Below are positions 1 to 11,031 of a stretch of DNA of 64,000 nt, in pieces. Source of the stretch: Persicaria tinctoria. Taxonomy: Eukaryota > Streptophyta > Magnoliopsida > Caryophyllales > Polygonaceae. Both the position numbers and the translations under genes were made by a program. The stretch is taken from NCBI GenBank assembly GCA_037127255.1, contig JBANSL010000001.1:39671001-39735000 (forward strand). Direction: 5' to 3'. A model generated the notes under the pieces. It was given only the letters and a program-made list of their open reading frames with translations. It searched no databases and was not told the DNA's origin. Position 1 is the first letter of the stretch; each line of letters begins with the position of its first letter.

Positions 1-930
1 CACTATAAATAAGGCATTAGGGGCTGGATTTTATTCAGTCAATCAATCCAAGCCAAGCCACATAGAGAGAGAAAGTCGAGTAGGAGTAGAGAGAGAGTCT
101 TGGAGCCGAGTGGAGTTTGTGAAGCGATAACGGAGTTGGCTTTATTCGGTTGTAAGTCTTATTTAGTTTATTTAACGCATTTTATTTTCTTGAAATCTTT
201 GATGTCTTTCTTTATGATTAAGAACGAGTAGTCACCCAACTTCTAGGGTCGGGGTGAGCCCGACGGTAGCCATGTGAGGTGATGCGGTAAAGGTACAATA
301 TTTTGATGAAAATTCATCTTCTATCCCTGTAAGCATGATTCTTTTGTGAAAGTTGAAGGTAATCCTTGTTTGTGTTATTAAAGCGAAAGTGATTTTAATA
401 CAACTTGGATTAATTATGTGAAAAAGGGTTAGTAACAATTAGGATTTATGCGAATGCCTCTATATTTCTATTTGTTTATATGAAAGTTATTTGATGAAAA
501 TCATGATCTTTTATGCCTTTATGTGTTATTTTACATGGTTATCGTTGTGGTATTGAAACCCTGATCTTGGAAGTCTTTTATTTTATTGATAAATTTCACA
601 AATTTTAAGTTTTGGTTTCTGTTTTGAGTCGATATTGAGTTATTGTCACTCGATATTTCAAGTTGATATCGAGTAGCTTAGGTCGACATCGACCAAGTTT
701 CTGTCTTTGTTCTATTTTTCTGCTTTCTTTTGTGTTTTACTGTTTCTCTGAGTTTGGAACTGAAAAGGCGGGCGCTGACACGCTTCCTCGTGGATCGATC
801 CTGACTGCCTTTTACTACATCGGGAGGAAGTCTTGTAATTAATTTGCGGAGATCAGGGAGTCGAATTTGAGATTTATATTTCATACATGATTTTCCTCCT
901 AACAGTTTGTAACAACGATAACCAAACATG
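1..930 (+). repeat. Retroelement-like repeat family, copy A
   Basis: A TATA-like box (CTATAAATAAGG, near 3) is followed by a transcribed-leader-like segment. Next comes a diagnostic block near 229-296 (CCCAACTTCTAGGGTCGGGG, then GTGAGCCCGACGGTAGCCAT). The same TATA-leader-block order recurs on the minus strand at about 1,420-1,150 and on the plus strand at about 43,850-44,120, so this is a dispersed family. At 620-700 it carries a few degenerate copies of the GTCGATATCGAC-like palindrome that is abundant in copy B. I found no recognisable gag or pol, so it is probably a non-autonomous LTR-type element or its remnant. The 5' end is cut by the window edge and the exact 3' end is uncertain. Confidence 0.55.
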
Positions 931-1149
931 CATCAAGTAAGAAAAATAACGATAATCATGCAATCACATCAAAGGATCAAGCTTTCGCCTTTTCCAACAA
1001 TTAGACAACTCTTTCAAGAAACCCTAATTGTATCTACCGATTTTATGTTAATAATCCAAGTTGTTAACATGGATCTCTATTAAATAGGTAATAAACATAT
1101 TAAAGGCAGTGGATGATCAAAGCACAACAAATGTCGAATCTTTACCTCA

Positions 1150-2330
1150 AACACGCTTGGCTATCGCTGGGCTCACCCCAACCCTAGAAGTAGGTGGACT
1201 ACTCGCTCTTCATCGCAAGGAAAGACATTAATAATAAAAGAAAACTAAATTGCATTAATGAAATTAAAGAAAGGCTACAACCGATCGATGCCAAATTGCT
1301 CTCGCTCCTTAACTCCCAATCGGCCTCCACTCTCTCTATCTCTCTACTTACTACCTCTTCTCTTCTTCTAGAATTGAATGAATAAAAACTAGCCCATTGA
1401 GCTTTATTTATAGGCCTTAATCCTTGCTAATCAAGGTAAGGAATATCTATCCTATATCTAAAGATATAATTCTACTAGAAAACAAATAAATGTAACTAGA
1501 TAAAACAAGATAAATCATATAGGGTAATTAATTGTTCCACCCTTAGGATATATAAAACGATAAAAAGATAAATCTTCATGTCTTCATGTGTAAGGAATCT
1601 TCTCTTGGGAATATATCTCCATTGGACTTTGGATAGAACTTTGAGTAGAGCTCGGAATTGACTTAGACTCGACACTAATATTAGGTCGATATCGACCACG
1701 TCTGGTCGATATCAAGCACGTCCAGTCGATATCGAGTCACCTCTTCCGGCTTCAGCTCAGTCACTCAATCTCGGCTTCCTGGGGAAATATCGAGTCGATT
1801 TTGTTGGTCGATATCGACCACTATAGGTCGATATCAAGTTTCACTCTTGTCCACTGGTTGATTTGAGTCAATCTGGAGATTTTCGACCAAGGTCAGGTCG
1901 ATAGCGAGTAGACTTGGTTGATATCGACCACCCTTCAGTTCTCAGCATTCTGCTCTGTTCTTTAAACAAACTTTTTCGAGTCCTCGTTCGTCAGATTGAC
2001 GCATATAAGAATGCGTTGGAAAGCTCTTTTCGAGGGCTACAACTCTCATGAAGACATCCGAACTTGACTCAGAATGATGAGTTCCAAAAAATGGTCTTTT
2101 CTCCAACTGTACCATCCTTAGCTTCTTCATGAGTTTCTTTTAAGCTCCAAAGTGTATCCGATTTCTGCGAAATTAAACAGAAACTAGTGTAGACTCCATA
2201 ATTTGGAAAATAAGCATAAACTACATAGATTCTGTATTATTCTCACCCAGAATATATAAAATGACAGAATAATGGGCTAAAATAGATATAAAAACATGGC
2301 ATAAAACATGGACATCAAGCACATCATTCT
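1150..2330 (-). repeat. Retroelement-like repeat family, copy B (minus strand)
   Basis: Read on the minus strand, a segment near 2,290-2,165 containing an imperfect CAGAAACTAGTGTAGACTCC region matches the start of copy C (about 42,830-42,920, TGGAATCTACACCAGTTTCT). It is followed by an array of GTCGATATCGACC palindromes (about 1,930-1,680) and a TATA-like box near 1,412. A CT/GA-rich leader and the GTGAGCCCAGCGATAGCC block near 1,170 complete it. The order palindrome array, TATA, leader, block is the same as in copy C. No open frame of interest was found. It lies head-to-head with copy A. Confidence 0.6.
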
Positions 2331-2712
2331 CATCGTCCTATTCAGCCACATTCATATATTTGCTATAATAAATTCGCATAGCCATTTATCTCAAAGTTCA
2401 GCATATTCATCATATCTCATAAGGCGCAAGTTAACAATACATAACTTTAACATTTCATCATGCCATTAGTCACTTATCATGCCATTAGTCCACATAAAAC
2501 ATGCTATATTAGTCAATCAATCATATCATATTGCAAGTTAGTCATCGATCACATAGTTCCCAAGTTAGTCCTGAAAACCGTTTCAAAAACCGAGTTAACT
2601 AGTTAGAAATTCCGACCTTGGAAGATATTCGTCAAATTCTTTTTTCTAAGATCCGAGTCTCATAGTATTATATTTTTAATCACCATAATATTATATCTTT
2701 AAATCTCAATAA
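2331..2712. other. AT-rich intergenic stretch
   Basis: No gene, RNA or recognisable repeat seen. It contains short local repetitions (a GCCATTAGTC unit appears twice near 2,462-2,490) and AT-rich sequence up to the foldback element. Confidence 0.5.
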
Positions 2713-2720
2713 TAATATTT

Positions 2721-4094
2721 TGGGAAATTTCGTTTGGTACCCTTGAGGTTTTGACAATTCCGCTTGGTGTCCTAAAGTTTTATTTTGTCCGGATGGTCCC
2801 CTGAGTTTTGTCAAAAGTCCGCCTCATGCCCAAAACTCATATTTTCACTTTTTTAAATCAATAAAATGGCCCATTAGTTTTCCTTATTTAACAAGACCCC
2901 ATTTATTTTTATTAATGAATAAAATTACCTATTATTTAACTAAATCCAACATAAAATTGAAAAAAAAAACATCTTATATATTTTTTTCACTAAAATCACA
3001 CATAATTTCCAAAATTTTAGCAAAAACTCACCCTTTGTTACAATTTTTTTTTGAAGAAAATCAACCTTTATTTTTAACATTACACAAAAGATTCATTATT
3101 TTTAATATTTTGCAAAATAAATCTCATTATTTGTCAAACATTGTATATACATAACATACCACCCATTATTTATAAAAAAATTTGCATCAATCCACCCTCA
3201 TATTTTTTGAAAAAAAATTGACCTATAAATTACAAAAAGGAAAAAAATCATAAAACCATAATTTTGATATAAAAAATTCTCTTTTATTCTAATTGAGTAT
3301 TGGGTTAAAAAAATCCACCATCTTATTCATAAATCCACCCTTTATTGTTTTTTATTACTTTTTTAATAAAATTCTAATCGAGTATTGGGTTAGATTCAAT
3401 TAGGATGGTTCATATTGGGTCAACTCGATTCGACCTGACATTTTCGGGTCAGGTGAAACCCAAATACCCAATTTTAAAAGAAAATGATAATTATAATGTA
3501 TTTCTTTTTTATAAAATGAACTATTGTGGCTAAATATTAAATTGAAAAAAATAATAATTTCGGGTTTACAGATTGACCCGAAAAAAAAGTATACTACCAA
3601 AATATTGAGCCACCATATGATCAACCGCATTTACAATTGTTAAAATTTAGTGAATTATAGGTTAAATATTATTTTGGAAAACAATAGGTGTTAAATATTA
3701 TTTTGGAAAATAACGAGTGTTTTTATTTTATTTTTTTCAAAGTATGGAAACTAATGTCTTATGTATAATTTTAAAAACCGTAATGATTTTGTTTTAAAAA
3801 TTTTGGAAGAAGGGTGATTTTTTGATAAAAGTTTTGGAAATAATATGTGATTTGGTTAAATTTTAGAAATAAAGATGGTTTTTTCAATTTTATCTTGAAT
3901 TTAGATAAATAATAGGTAATTTTGTTCATTGTTAAAAGTAAAAGTGGTTTTGTGAAATAAGGAAAAATAATGGGCCATTTTATTGATTTAAAAAAGTGAA
4001 AATATTAGTTTTGGGCATGAGGCGGACTTTTGACAAAACTCAGGGGCACCAAGCGGAATTGTCAAAAACTCAGGGGCACCAAACGAAATTTCCC
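2721..4094. mobile_element. Foldback-type transposon with long inverted arms
   Basis: The left end (TGGGAAATTTCGTTTGGTAC) and the right end (reading inward on the minus strand, GGGAAATTTCGTTTGGTGCC) are inverted repeats. The inverted similarity continues inward through the GTCCGCCTCATGCCCAAAAC block, the AATCAATAAAATGGCCCATT block and further AT-rich blocks, so most of the 1.37-kb element folds back on itself. A candidate 8-bp target duplication TAATATTT lies at 2,713-2,720 and 4,095-4,102. The left arm has an extra 25-30 bp near 2,770-2,800. There is no transposase, so the element is non-autonomous; a Mutator-like affiliation is suggested by the TSD length and long arms but is not proven. 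Confidence 0.8.
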
Positions 4095-4250
4095 TAATAT
4101 TTGATATTCTAAATCTCAAATAATATTATATAATATTTTAAATACCATTTTATAATCACTTTCATAAAATATTTCCAAATCCCTTAAAAATCCCCACCAT
4201 TTTTATTTAATAAAATCAGTCCTTTTATTGTATGCGCTTGTTTCCAAATC

Positions 4251-7056
4251 TGTAAAGGCTAGGATTTTTAAATCCTAATTATTTTCGGAAAGAGAGAATT
4301 AAAAATGAAATTAAAATCGGTTTTTAAAACTCGTTTAGCGGATTCCGACCGGAAAGTAAAATTTGGCAAACAATTTCAGTCCTTGACCTCGAAAATTCAA
4401 AATAATTATCGGATGGCGATATCCTTTTCAATTTTAAAAATCTAATTGATCGAGAAAGCGGGATTTGGGAAAATTAACATTTAGGAACTAATTTCGGGAT
4501 TCAAAATTCGCGTATTCGGGATTTATTTCCGGGTATTGATTAACCAATTTCACACTCAACCCCTCACCCACTCCCCCTACCTTGTCCTGCAACCCGAGCC
4601 CATTCCCCTGCCTATATCCCCCGTCACTTCCCCTGTTCCGCCATCACCCACGCCCAAACTCACCATCACACTCTTACCATCTTCCTCCTTGCTTCCTCCT
4701 TCCTCAAGAGCTGCATAAACAGCATCTGTTCACACTCCTCGAGAGCACAACAGCAGCAGCTCGACGCCCTCACCGAACCTCCACCGTCACCTTCACTCCC
4801 GCTACGCCACCACCGATCTCCATCGCAACCTCCACCTACACCTTCGTGTTCCTCGACGAGCAGCAGAAACAGCAGACTTAGCCACCTCTACTGGCGTTCA
4901 CCACCATCCCGACGCCGCCCTAGAGGCCCTAGCGCCTCCATCGAGCCACCGGAGCTCCACCACCTCGCTCGAGCGCAAACTCCGTTCGGTAAGCTTCGAC
5001 CTCTCGTTCGATCCGAAATTCCATGGATGAACCCTCCTTTGACCTTCATTTACTCTCCTAGGTCGAATCCGAGGTTCCTCCATCTCCGACGCAGCGAATC
5101 GAGTCTCCGGCGAGCTCCGACGGAGGTCCGAGCTCCGACGGAGGTCCAATGTCCGCGAACCCCTCGGTGAGCTTCGTTCGTTTCAATCCTTGCCTTCGAT
5201 CCTTGTTTAACATTCTTAGGGCTTGGGAATTGAGGGTTGAAGAGGATGAGAGGGTGGCCGGAGCCCCGCCCTTGCCGGCGAGCAGCGCTCCCCTCCCGTT
5301 TCTTTTTCCTCCATTTTCGAGCGCGGGGATGTCGGAGGTAGTTGATGATGAACAGTAAAATGGTCCAGTTTTAGTTTTTGTTTTAAAATGGTCCGGTTCA
5401 GTGATTTAATTAATAAACCGGTTCGGTTCACTTTTAAAAAGGAATTGGGTTTTGGGTTTTAAGGGGCTGATTTTTTTATTACATAAAAATAGTTGGGGTT
5501 TTTGTAAGGATTGGGAAATGGCTTGTGAAAGTATTTAATAAATGGTAATAAAACAAAATATAATAGTATTTGAGGATTTAAAAGATCAAATATTAATTTT
5601 GGAGATTGTATAAAAGGTTAAAAAGTGATTTAATAAATAAATTGAAAAAGGGAATTTAGCGAGTATTTTCAAGGGGTCAGAACCCTTAACTGGTTAATTC
5701 GGATTTGAAGCTAACTTAGGAATAAGACGATGATTAATAGCGGGATATTGTGGTGAGTTTCATAAGAAATTAAATGTTTGATATTTATGATGATGATATA
5801 ATATGCAAATTTGGCTAAGTATGATATATATAAATATATATAGGGAGTATATTTTTTTAAAACTGATGAGTTGACAAGTTATGATGAATGGTATGAGATA
5901 AGGGATGGTTGATCGGGATAAATTGAAAGTATGATTGATTCAAGCTTACTTATCTATCTGCTAATTTGAGCGAGTAATATATGTGTTTAGAAAGGCTATA
6001 GAAGTATACTTAGTATATTCTCGTTATGTGATTAGGTGATATTCTGTGATCGTGACTACTGTGTGCTGGATTCTTCTTTTGGTGATCTTCTAGCCAGGTA
6101 AGTACCTCCGGGGCTTACTCAGTAACCAGTACCTCCTGCCTGATGTGTCATATAGTATGTAGGTGTTGCATATGCATAAGAGCATGTCATATAGTATCAT
6201 GCTTAGGAATTGCATTTACGAATGAGCATCCTTATTCTGTATGCGTTTGAATACAGAACGACCGTTATCTGTGAGTCCTAGAGTCCTTGCTAGGGTCATT
6301 GGGCCGCCCAGCTTCATCGGGTGTTGTCCTCCTCGAGTCATTTATATATATCACGAGATACGAGATGGGCATGAGATATGATATGATGATGAGATTTGAT
6401 ATGATTATAGCATCGAACTGGCCAGTCTCCACCTTGTCTGAAAGAGGGGTGGTGGTAAAAGAGGGATATACCGCTTGGTATTCTTTGTTAAGGCCTTCCT
6501 CAATATCCTGCACATATGAATTAGGAGCATGATAGTGTGGTTTTATTTCAGTACTGCATGAAGGCATCCTTTATTCTAGGTATAGGTGTATTATATGTCC
6601 TCAGCGCGGTCAGAGGACCCGCAGGCGGACTCTTGGCCTGACTTGGTGGTATAGTTTCAGGTACCCGATCTACTACTTGATTTTGTGCTGATATGACGGG
6701 GCCCATTCATATGGCGGAGAGTGAGTGTATGAACCTTGACTTCACCAAACTCATGCCTTTTGGATTTCTTCCTAGTATACTCCGTTTTGACCCGGCTCTG
6801 CCGTGGCACTGGCTGTATCGTTTTCAGAACTTTCGCCCTTTGCATGATAAAGGTTTTCGCGCGTTGTAGACTTAGGACAGGTACAGGGGTTTACCCCGGG
6901 GTCTCCAACGGACCTTCCGGGTTTGGGTGCGAAATCCCACTTTAAACTGCGCATCTTCGATTTCAAACCTTCCACCTGTACTCGGGGCGCAAGATCCCAA
7001 CGAGGGGTTTCATCCCTCGAAACGTAACTCGGGAATCATAATCCTGGGCCGTTACA
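4251..7056 (+). repeat. 5' LTR (2,806 bp)
   Basis: Starts TG and ends CA. It is nearly identical over its whole length to 11,032-13,819. A pyrimidine-rich tract (about 4,550-4,880) and GC-rich stretches give several apparent reading frames, present in both LTRs, that are not genes. It is 18 bp longer than the 3' LTR because of a tandem duplication at 5,112-5,147. Confidence 0.95.
5112..5147 (+). repeat. 18-bp tandem duplication unique to the 5' LTR
   Basis: GAGCTCCGACGGAGGTCC occurs twice in direct succession here and once in the 3' LTR (near 11,895). This accounts exactly for the length difference between the LTRs, and so arose after, or during, the insertion of this copy. Confidence 0.9.
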
Positions 7057-7060
7057 AAGG

Positions 7061-7072
7061 TGGTATCAGAAC
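7061..7072 (+). other. Primer-binding site
   Basis: TGGTATCAGAAC follows the 5' LTR after a short AAGG spacer. It is complementary to the 3' end of plant initiator methionine tRNA (usual form TGGTATCAGAGC) with one mismatch near its 3' end. Confidence 0.8.
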
Positions 7073-7109
7073 GGTTAATTTTTATAAATTAACCGTTCAT
7101 GTAGTACTC

Positions 7110-8518
7110 ATGGTCGATACTAGACGCGGTTCTGTTGGGCGTGGGGGTAGGGCACATCGTGGTCGGGGAAGCCCCCGTCGGATTGCTGTTGAGAGCGTCG
7201 AGGAGCGCGCTGCTGACGATCACGTTGAGAAGCGAGCTTCACCTCCGCTGGCTGACGATCAGATTCCGATTCCCACAGAGACTAGACTTGGACAGCTAGA
7301 GGTGACACTTCACGACATTCTGAGCGAGTTACGGGGAGGAGCCCGATCTACAGCACCGACGCCCGAGGTCCCTGTTCAGCCAGCTGAGCCCGTAGCTGAT
7401 GCACGCCCGGAGAAGCGCGTCGACTGGGTCAAGACATTAGCTCAGTGCTGTCCTCCGGCTTTTACTGGAGAGGTTGGGGGGATATTGAGAGATGGTTCCA
7501 TGAGATGGATGGGTTGTTCGACCATGTTGCTGTCCCCGCTTCCGAGAGACAGACACTTGTCGCAGGGCGTCTACAGGGAGACGCTTTTGACCGCTGGTCT
7601 TTATTTAAGATAGATCAGGCTGAGTGGACCTACGAGGAGTTTAGGGATCTGATGCTGAGAGAGTACCGCCCTCCTGGGATTGAGATAGCCCGACAGGTAT
7701 TCTTTATGCGAGGCTACTACGACCGATCAGCTTCTGTCTCTACCATCGTTCGCCAGTTCAAGAAGGAACTGGTCTACTGTGCTCACTTGTGCCCTTCCGA
7801 TGAGAGCCGGATTCGCATGTTATCGATGAGACTGCCGCCTCCAGTACTTCTGCATGCCTCTAGCTTGGGAGCTGTCAGCTTTGATCGATTCTTGGAGGTC
7901 ATCCTCCTGTACGACCAGCAGCGGATCTTGTCCGAGACTGCATACACCACTTCTCGCCCTGAGGCGAAGAGAGCGAGACCAGCGGATGGTCGCGGAGACG
8001 ACAGATCCAGGAGGGGAGGTTATGGAGGAGGATTTAGAGGGGGATATCACGGAGTTACACCGAGGGCACCCCAGCCGCCCGGTCCAGCTGTTTATGGAGG
8101 AGATGCACGAGTGACGAGTGTCACTTGCCATGGATGCTTCGAGAGAGGTCATTATGTCGCTTCCTGCCCAGATCGTTCGATTGTCTGCTTCACTTGCAGC
8201 AACATGGGGCACAGAGTTGCCCGTTGTCCCCAGGACTGTAGAGCCCCGCTGACTGCACAGTCACCAAGACTTCCTGCGGTTCCTCAGCCGCCACTGCTGA
8301 CTTATCCCCAGGGTCAGGGGCGAGGAGATGCTTCTGGTAGAGGTCGAGGAGGAGGTAGAGGAGGTAGAGGTTACGATCGTGGAGGCAGAGGGCCGTCAGG
8401 GCCAGGTCAGGGTAGAGGTTCGTCATCTGCAGGACCATCTGGGTCCGGGTATGATCGTGGACAGAGTTCGGAGGCCGAGGACCAGCATTACCCCCACCGC
8501 CCCGCGTGTTCCAGATGA
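7110..8518 (+). pseudogene. gag: gag polyprotein of the LTR element, frameshifted
   Basis: Begins MVDTRRGS at 7,110, with an Arg/Gly-rich N terminus. It continues through a retrotransposon gag (capsid-like) domain that includes the GDIERWFHEMDGLF segment. Two CCHC zinc knuckles follow (CHGCFERGHYVASC and CFTCSNMGHRVARC, about 8,130-8,220), then an RGG-type glycine-rich tail. The N-terminal part and the capsid part are in different frames. The change occurs at or near the run of six G at 7,476-7,481, consistent with a one-base slippage. The family function is to form the particle that packages element RNA in the cytoplasm. The stop at 8,516-8,518 overlaps the start of the pol frame. Confidence 0.9.
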
Positions 8519-10304
8519 GAGCTGATGACCGTACTGCCCCTACTTCCGCAGGTACTATATATTTCCATGATGCGTGCTTGTCTATATTGTTTGACACTGG
8601 TGCTACTCACTGCTTCATAGCAGAGGCGTGCGTTGCTAGGCTGAGCCTGAGCTGCACGAGTGGTTTACCCCTTACTATTGGTCTAGCGGACGGGGCAAAG
8701 GTTAGGACGAGTCGGGAGATTTTAGGTTGCCCCATCCATATAGGTGAGCGTGAGTGGCCAACCGACCTTATTGTCATGGCATTGAGGATGGATGATCTCA
8801 TTCTGGGTATGGATTTCATGGACCACTATGGAGCGATCATCAATCTGAGAACGAGGACGGTGTCTATCTTGGCAGATGACGGGACTGAGCACCAGGTTTG
8901 GGGGAGCGACCCCAAGAGGAACGGAGCGCTCATTAGCGCAGTCAGAGCCGCCAGACTTCTAGACCAGGGATGCATTGGATATTGGTGTTACGCTTTAGAG
9001 GTGGATCGTACACATCCCAGCTTGTCAGATGTCCCTGTTGTTAGAGACTTCGCAGATGTGTTTCCAGATGAGCTACCGGGACTTCCCCCGCCGAGAGAGG
9101 TTGACTTTGGGATCGAGCTAGACCTAGGCACCAGACCTATTTCACGAGTCCCTTACCGCATGGCACCGACGGAGATGGCGGAGCTGAAGGCTCAGTTGGA
9201 GGAGCTAGCCGAGAAGGGTTACATCAGGCCTAGTGCATCACCTTGGGGAGCACCAGTGTTGTTTGTCAAGAAGAAGGACAGGTCATTGAGGCTTTGCATC
9301 GATTATAGGGAGCTGAACCGTGCGACGGTGAAGAACCGTTATCCCCTTCCCAGGATTGACGACCTGTTGGATCAGCTGCAGGGCGCCGTTGTCTTCTCGA
9401 AGATTGATTTGAGGTCCGGTTATCACCAGCTGAGAGTAAAGCCAGAGGATGTCCAGAAGACCGCTTTTAGGACCCGCTATGGTCACTACGAGTTCGTGGT
9501 CATGCCGTTTGGGCTGACCAATGCACCAGCTGCTTTCATGGAGCTCATGAACCGCGTGTTCATTGACTACCTGGACAGATTCGTTGTCGTGTTCATAGAT
9601 GACATTTTAGTCTACTCGAGGAGTAGAGAGGAGCACGAGGAGCATTTGAGGACCGTCATCGAGACGCTGAGGAAGCATCAGTTGTATGGGAAATACAGCA
9701 AGTGCGAGTTCTGGCTCACAGAGGTGGCTTTCTTAGGCCATGTGATTACAGCTGAGGGAGTCGTCGTGGATCCGGCGAAGATTGATGCTATCGTTGCTTG
9801 GGAGGTGCCCAAGAACGTCAAGGACATCCGCTCGTTTCTAGGATTGGCCAGTTACTATAGGAGATTCGTCCAGGGTTTCTCGAGCATTGCTAGGCCGATG
9901 ACGCAGCTGCTGAAGAAGGATGTTCCTTTTGAGTGGAGTGTGGAATGTTAGGCCAGCTTCGAGCTTCTGAAGGAGAAGCTGACGACCGCCCCAGTGCTAG
10001 CGTTGCCAGAAGGGACAGAGGACTTCGTCGTCTACACAGACGCTTCGCGTTCCGGCTTGGGATGTGTTCTGCATGAGAGAGGTCGAGTCATCGCTTATGC
10101 TTCACGCCAATTGAAGCCTGCAGAGGTGTCCTATCCTGTTCATGACTTAGAGTTGGCAGCTGTAGTTCATGCTCTGAAGATTTGGAGGCCACGTGGGAGA
10201 CTGAGGAGAGTATTCGGGCTAGTTATGGGGATGTCCTAGACGAGTTGCTCGCATCCTATGTCGAGCCCAGTATAGATATTTCCCTGACCTCCCGAGTGCG
10301 GTGA
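8506..10304 (+). pseudogene. pol: pol polyprotein: protease, reverse transcriptase, truncated RNase H
   Basis: The aspartic protease active site DTGATH is near 8,591. The reverse transcriptase has the [19 protein letters not shown] and catalytic FIDDILVYS motifs (about 9,590-9,620). An in-frame TAG at 9,949-9,951 lies between reverse transcriptase and RNase H. The same frame reopens directly after it and shows [14 protein letters not shown] and the Glu-containing [14 protein letters not shown] of RNase H. At 10,180-10,190 the RNase H is cut off and, in another frame, the sequence continues as EATWETEE..., the end of an integrase/chromodomain, stopping at 10,302-10,304. About half the usual pol length is missing, including the whole zinc-binding and DDE integrase core. 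The pol frame opens by overlapping the end of gag in another frame. Confidence 0.92.
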
Positions 10305-11031
10305 GTTGTCTTGTTGGATTGGGGTTGGTTGGTAGTATCTCTTTGCTTGTGTACTTATGATTGGTAGTTGTGTGCAGATCCTTGGTGATATGATATGATG
10401 AGCTGTGATGATGTGATGACTTGCTAGATATTTTATGGTATGCGACTATACTTGTCGTGTTTAGGTCATGCTATTAATATGTGATATGAGTGTCACTATA
10501 TATATATATGAGGCGTGATGATAGAAATGATGGGAGTAGAAGTATTGGAATTTGATCATAACATGGAACTTAGGAAGAGAATGTGGGGTTAGCCCTTAGA
10601 GGTGGATGGTGAGATGAACTGAGAAGGTAGAAATGAACATTACTAATGTCGAACATGAAATTTTGAATCGTGTTTCAAAAGAGACTAACTTGGATTAAAA
10701 AAATATATATATATATATATAAAATAAAATAAAATAAAATTACCACACTAGTTTCATTATAACGCCCCACGAAGTGGGTAAGTATTTGAGTTATGATATG
10801 GCCTAGAAGTCGGAGTAAGGGTGTGGTAGGGGCCCATATTACATCCTTACTACGGTCTATTTGGGAATATTATGATCACGGCAACGGTACTGTGAGGACC
10901 TCATAGGGGCACTTATGAGGTATTTATGGGATCAACGATATGATCTATGGACTCACCGATTTCAAACTCCATCTCCTGTTTTAAAAATGATTTAAGTCTC
11001 GAGGACGAGACTTGTTTTTAGAGGTGGATGA
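10305..11031 (+). other. 3' untranslated region and polypurine tract of the LTR element
   Basis: No coding potential. It contains an (AT)n/(AAAAT)n tract at about 10,704-10,740, then the conserved TCTCGAGGACGAGACTTG motif. A purine-rich GAGGTGGATGA (about 11,021-11,031) directly precedes the 3' LTR and is the likely plus-strand primer. Confidence 0.75.

Noticed and set aside
1..1420. Copies A and B as terminal inverted repeats of one transposon
   Set aside because: The matching parts are internal leader/TATA segments and a third copy stands alone elsewhere, so they are better seen as two separate insertions.
4536..5431. Several Pro/Ser-rich open frames in the 5' LTR (and copies in the 3' LTR)
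   Set aside because: They lie wholly inside LTR sequence, overlap on both strands and show no domain; pyrimidine-rich composition explains them.
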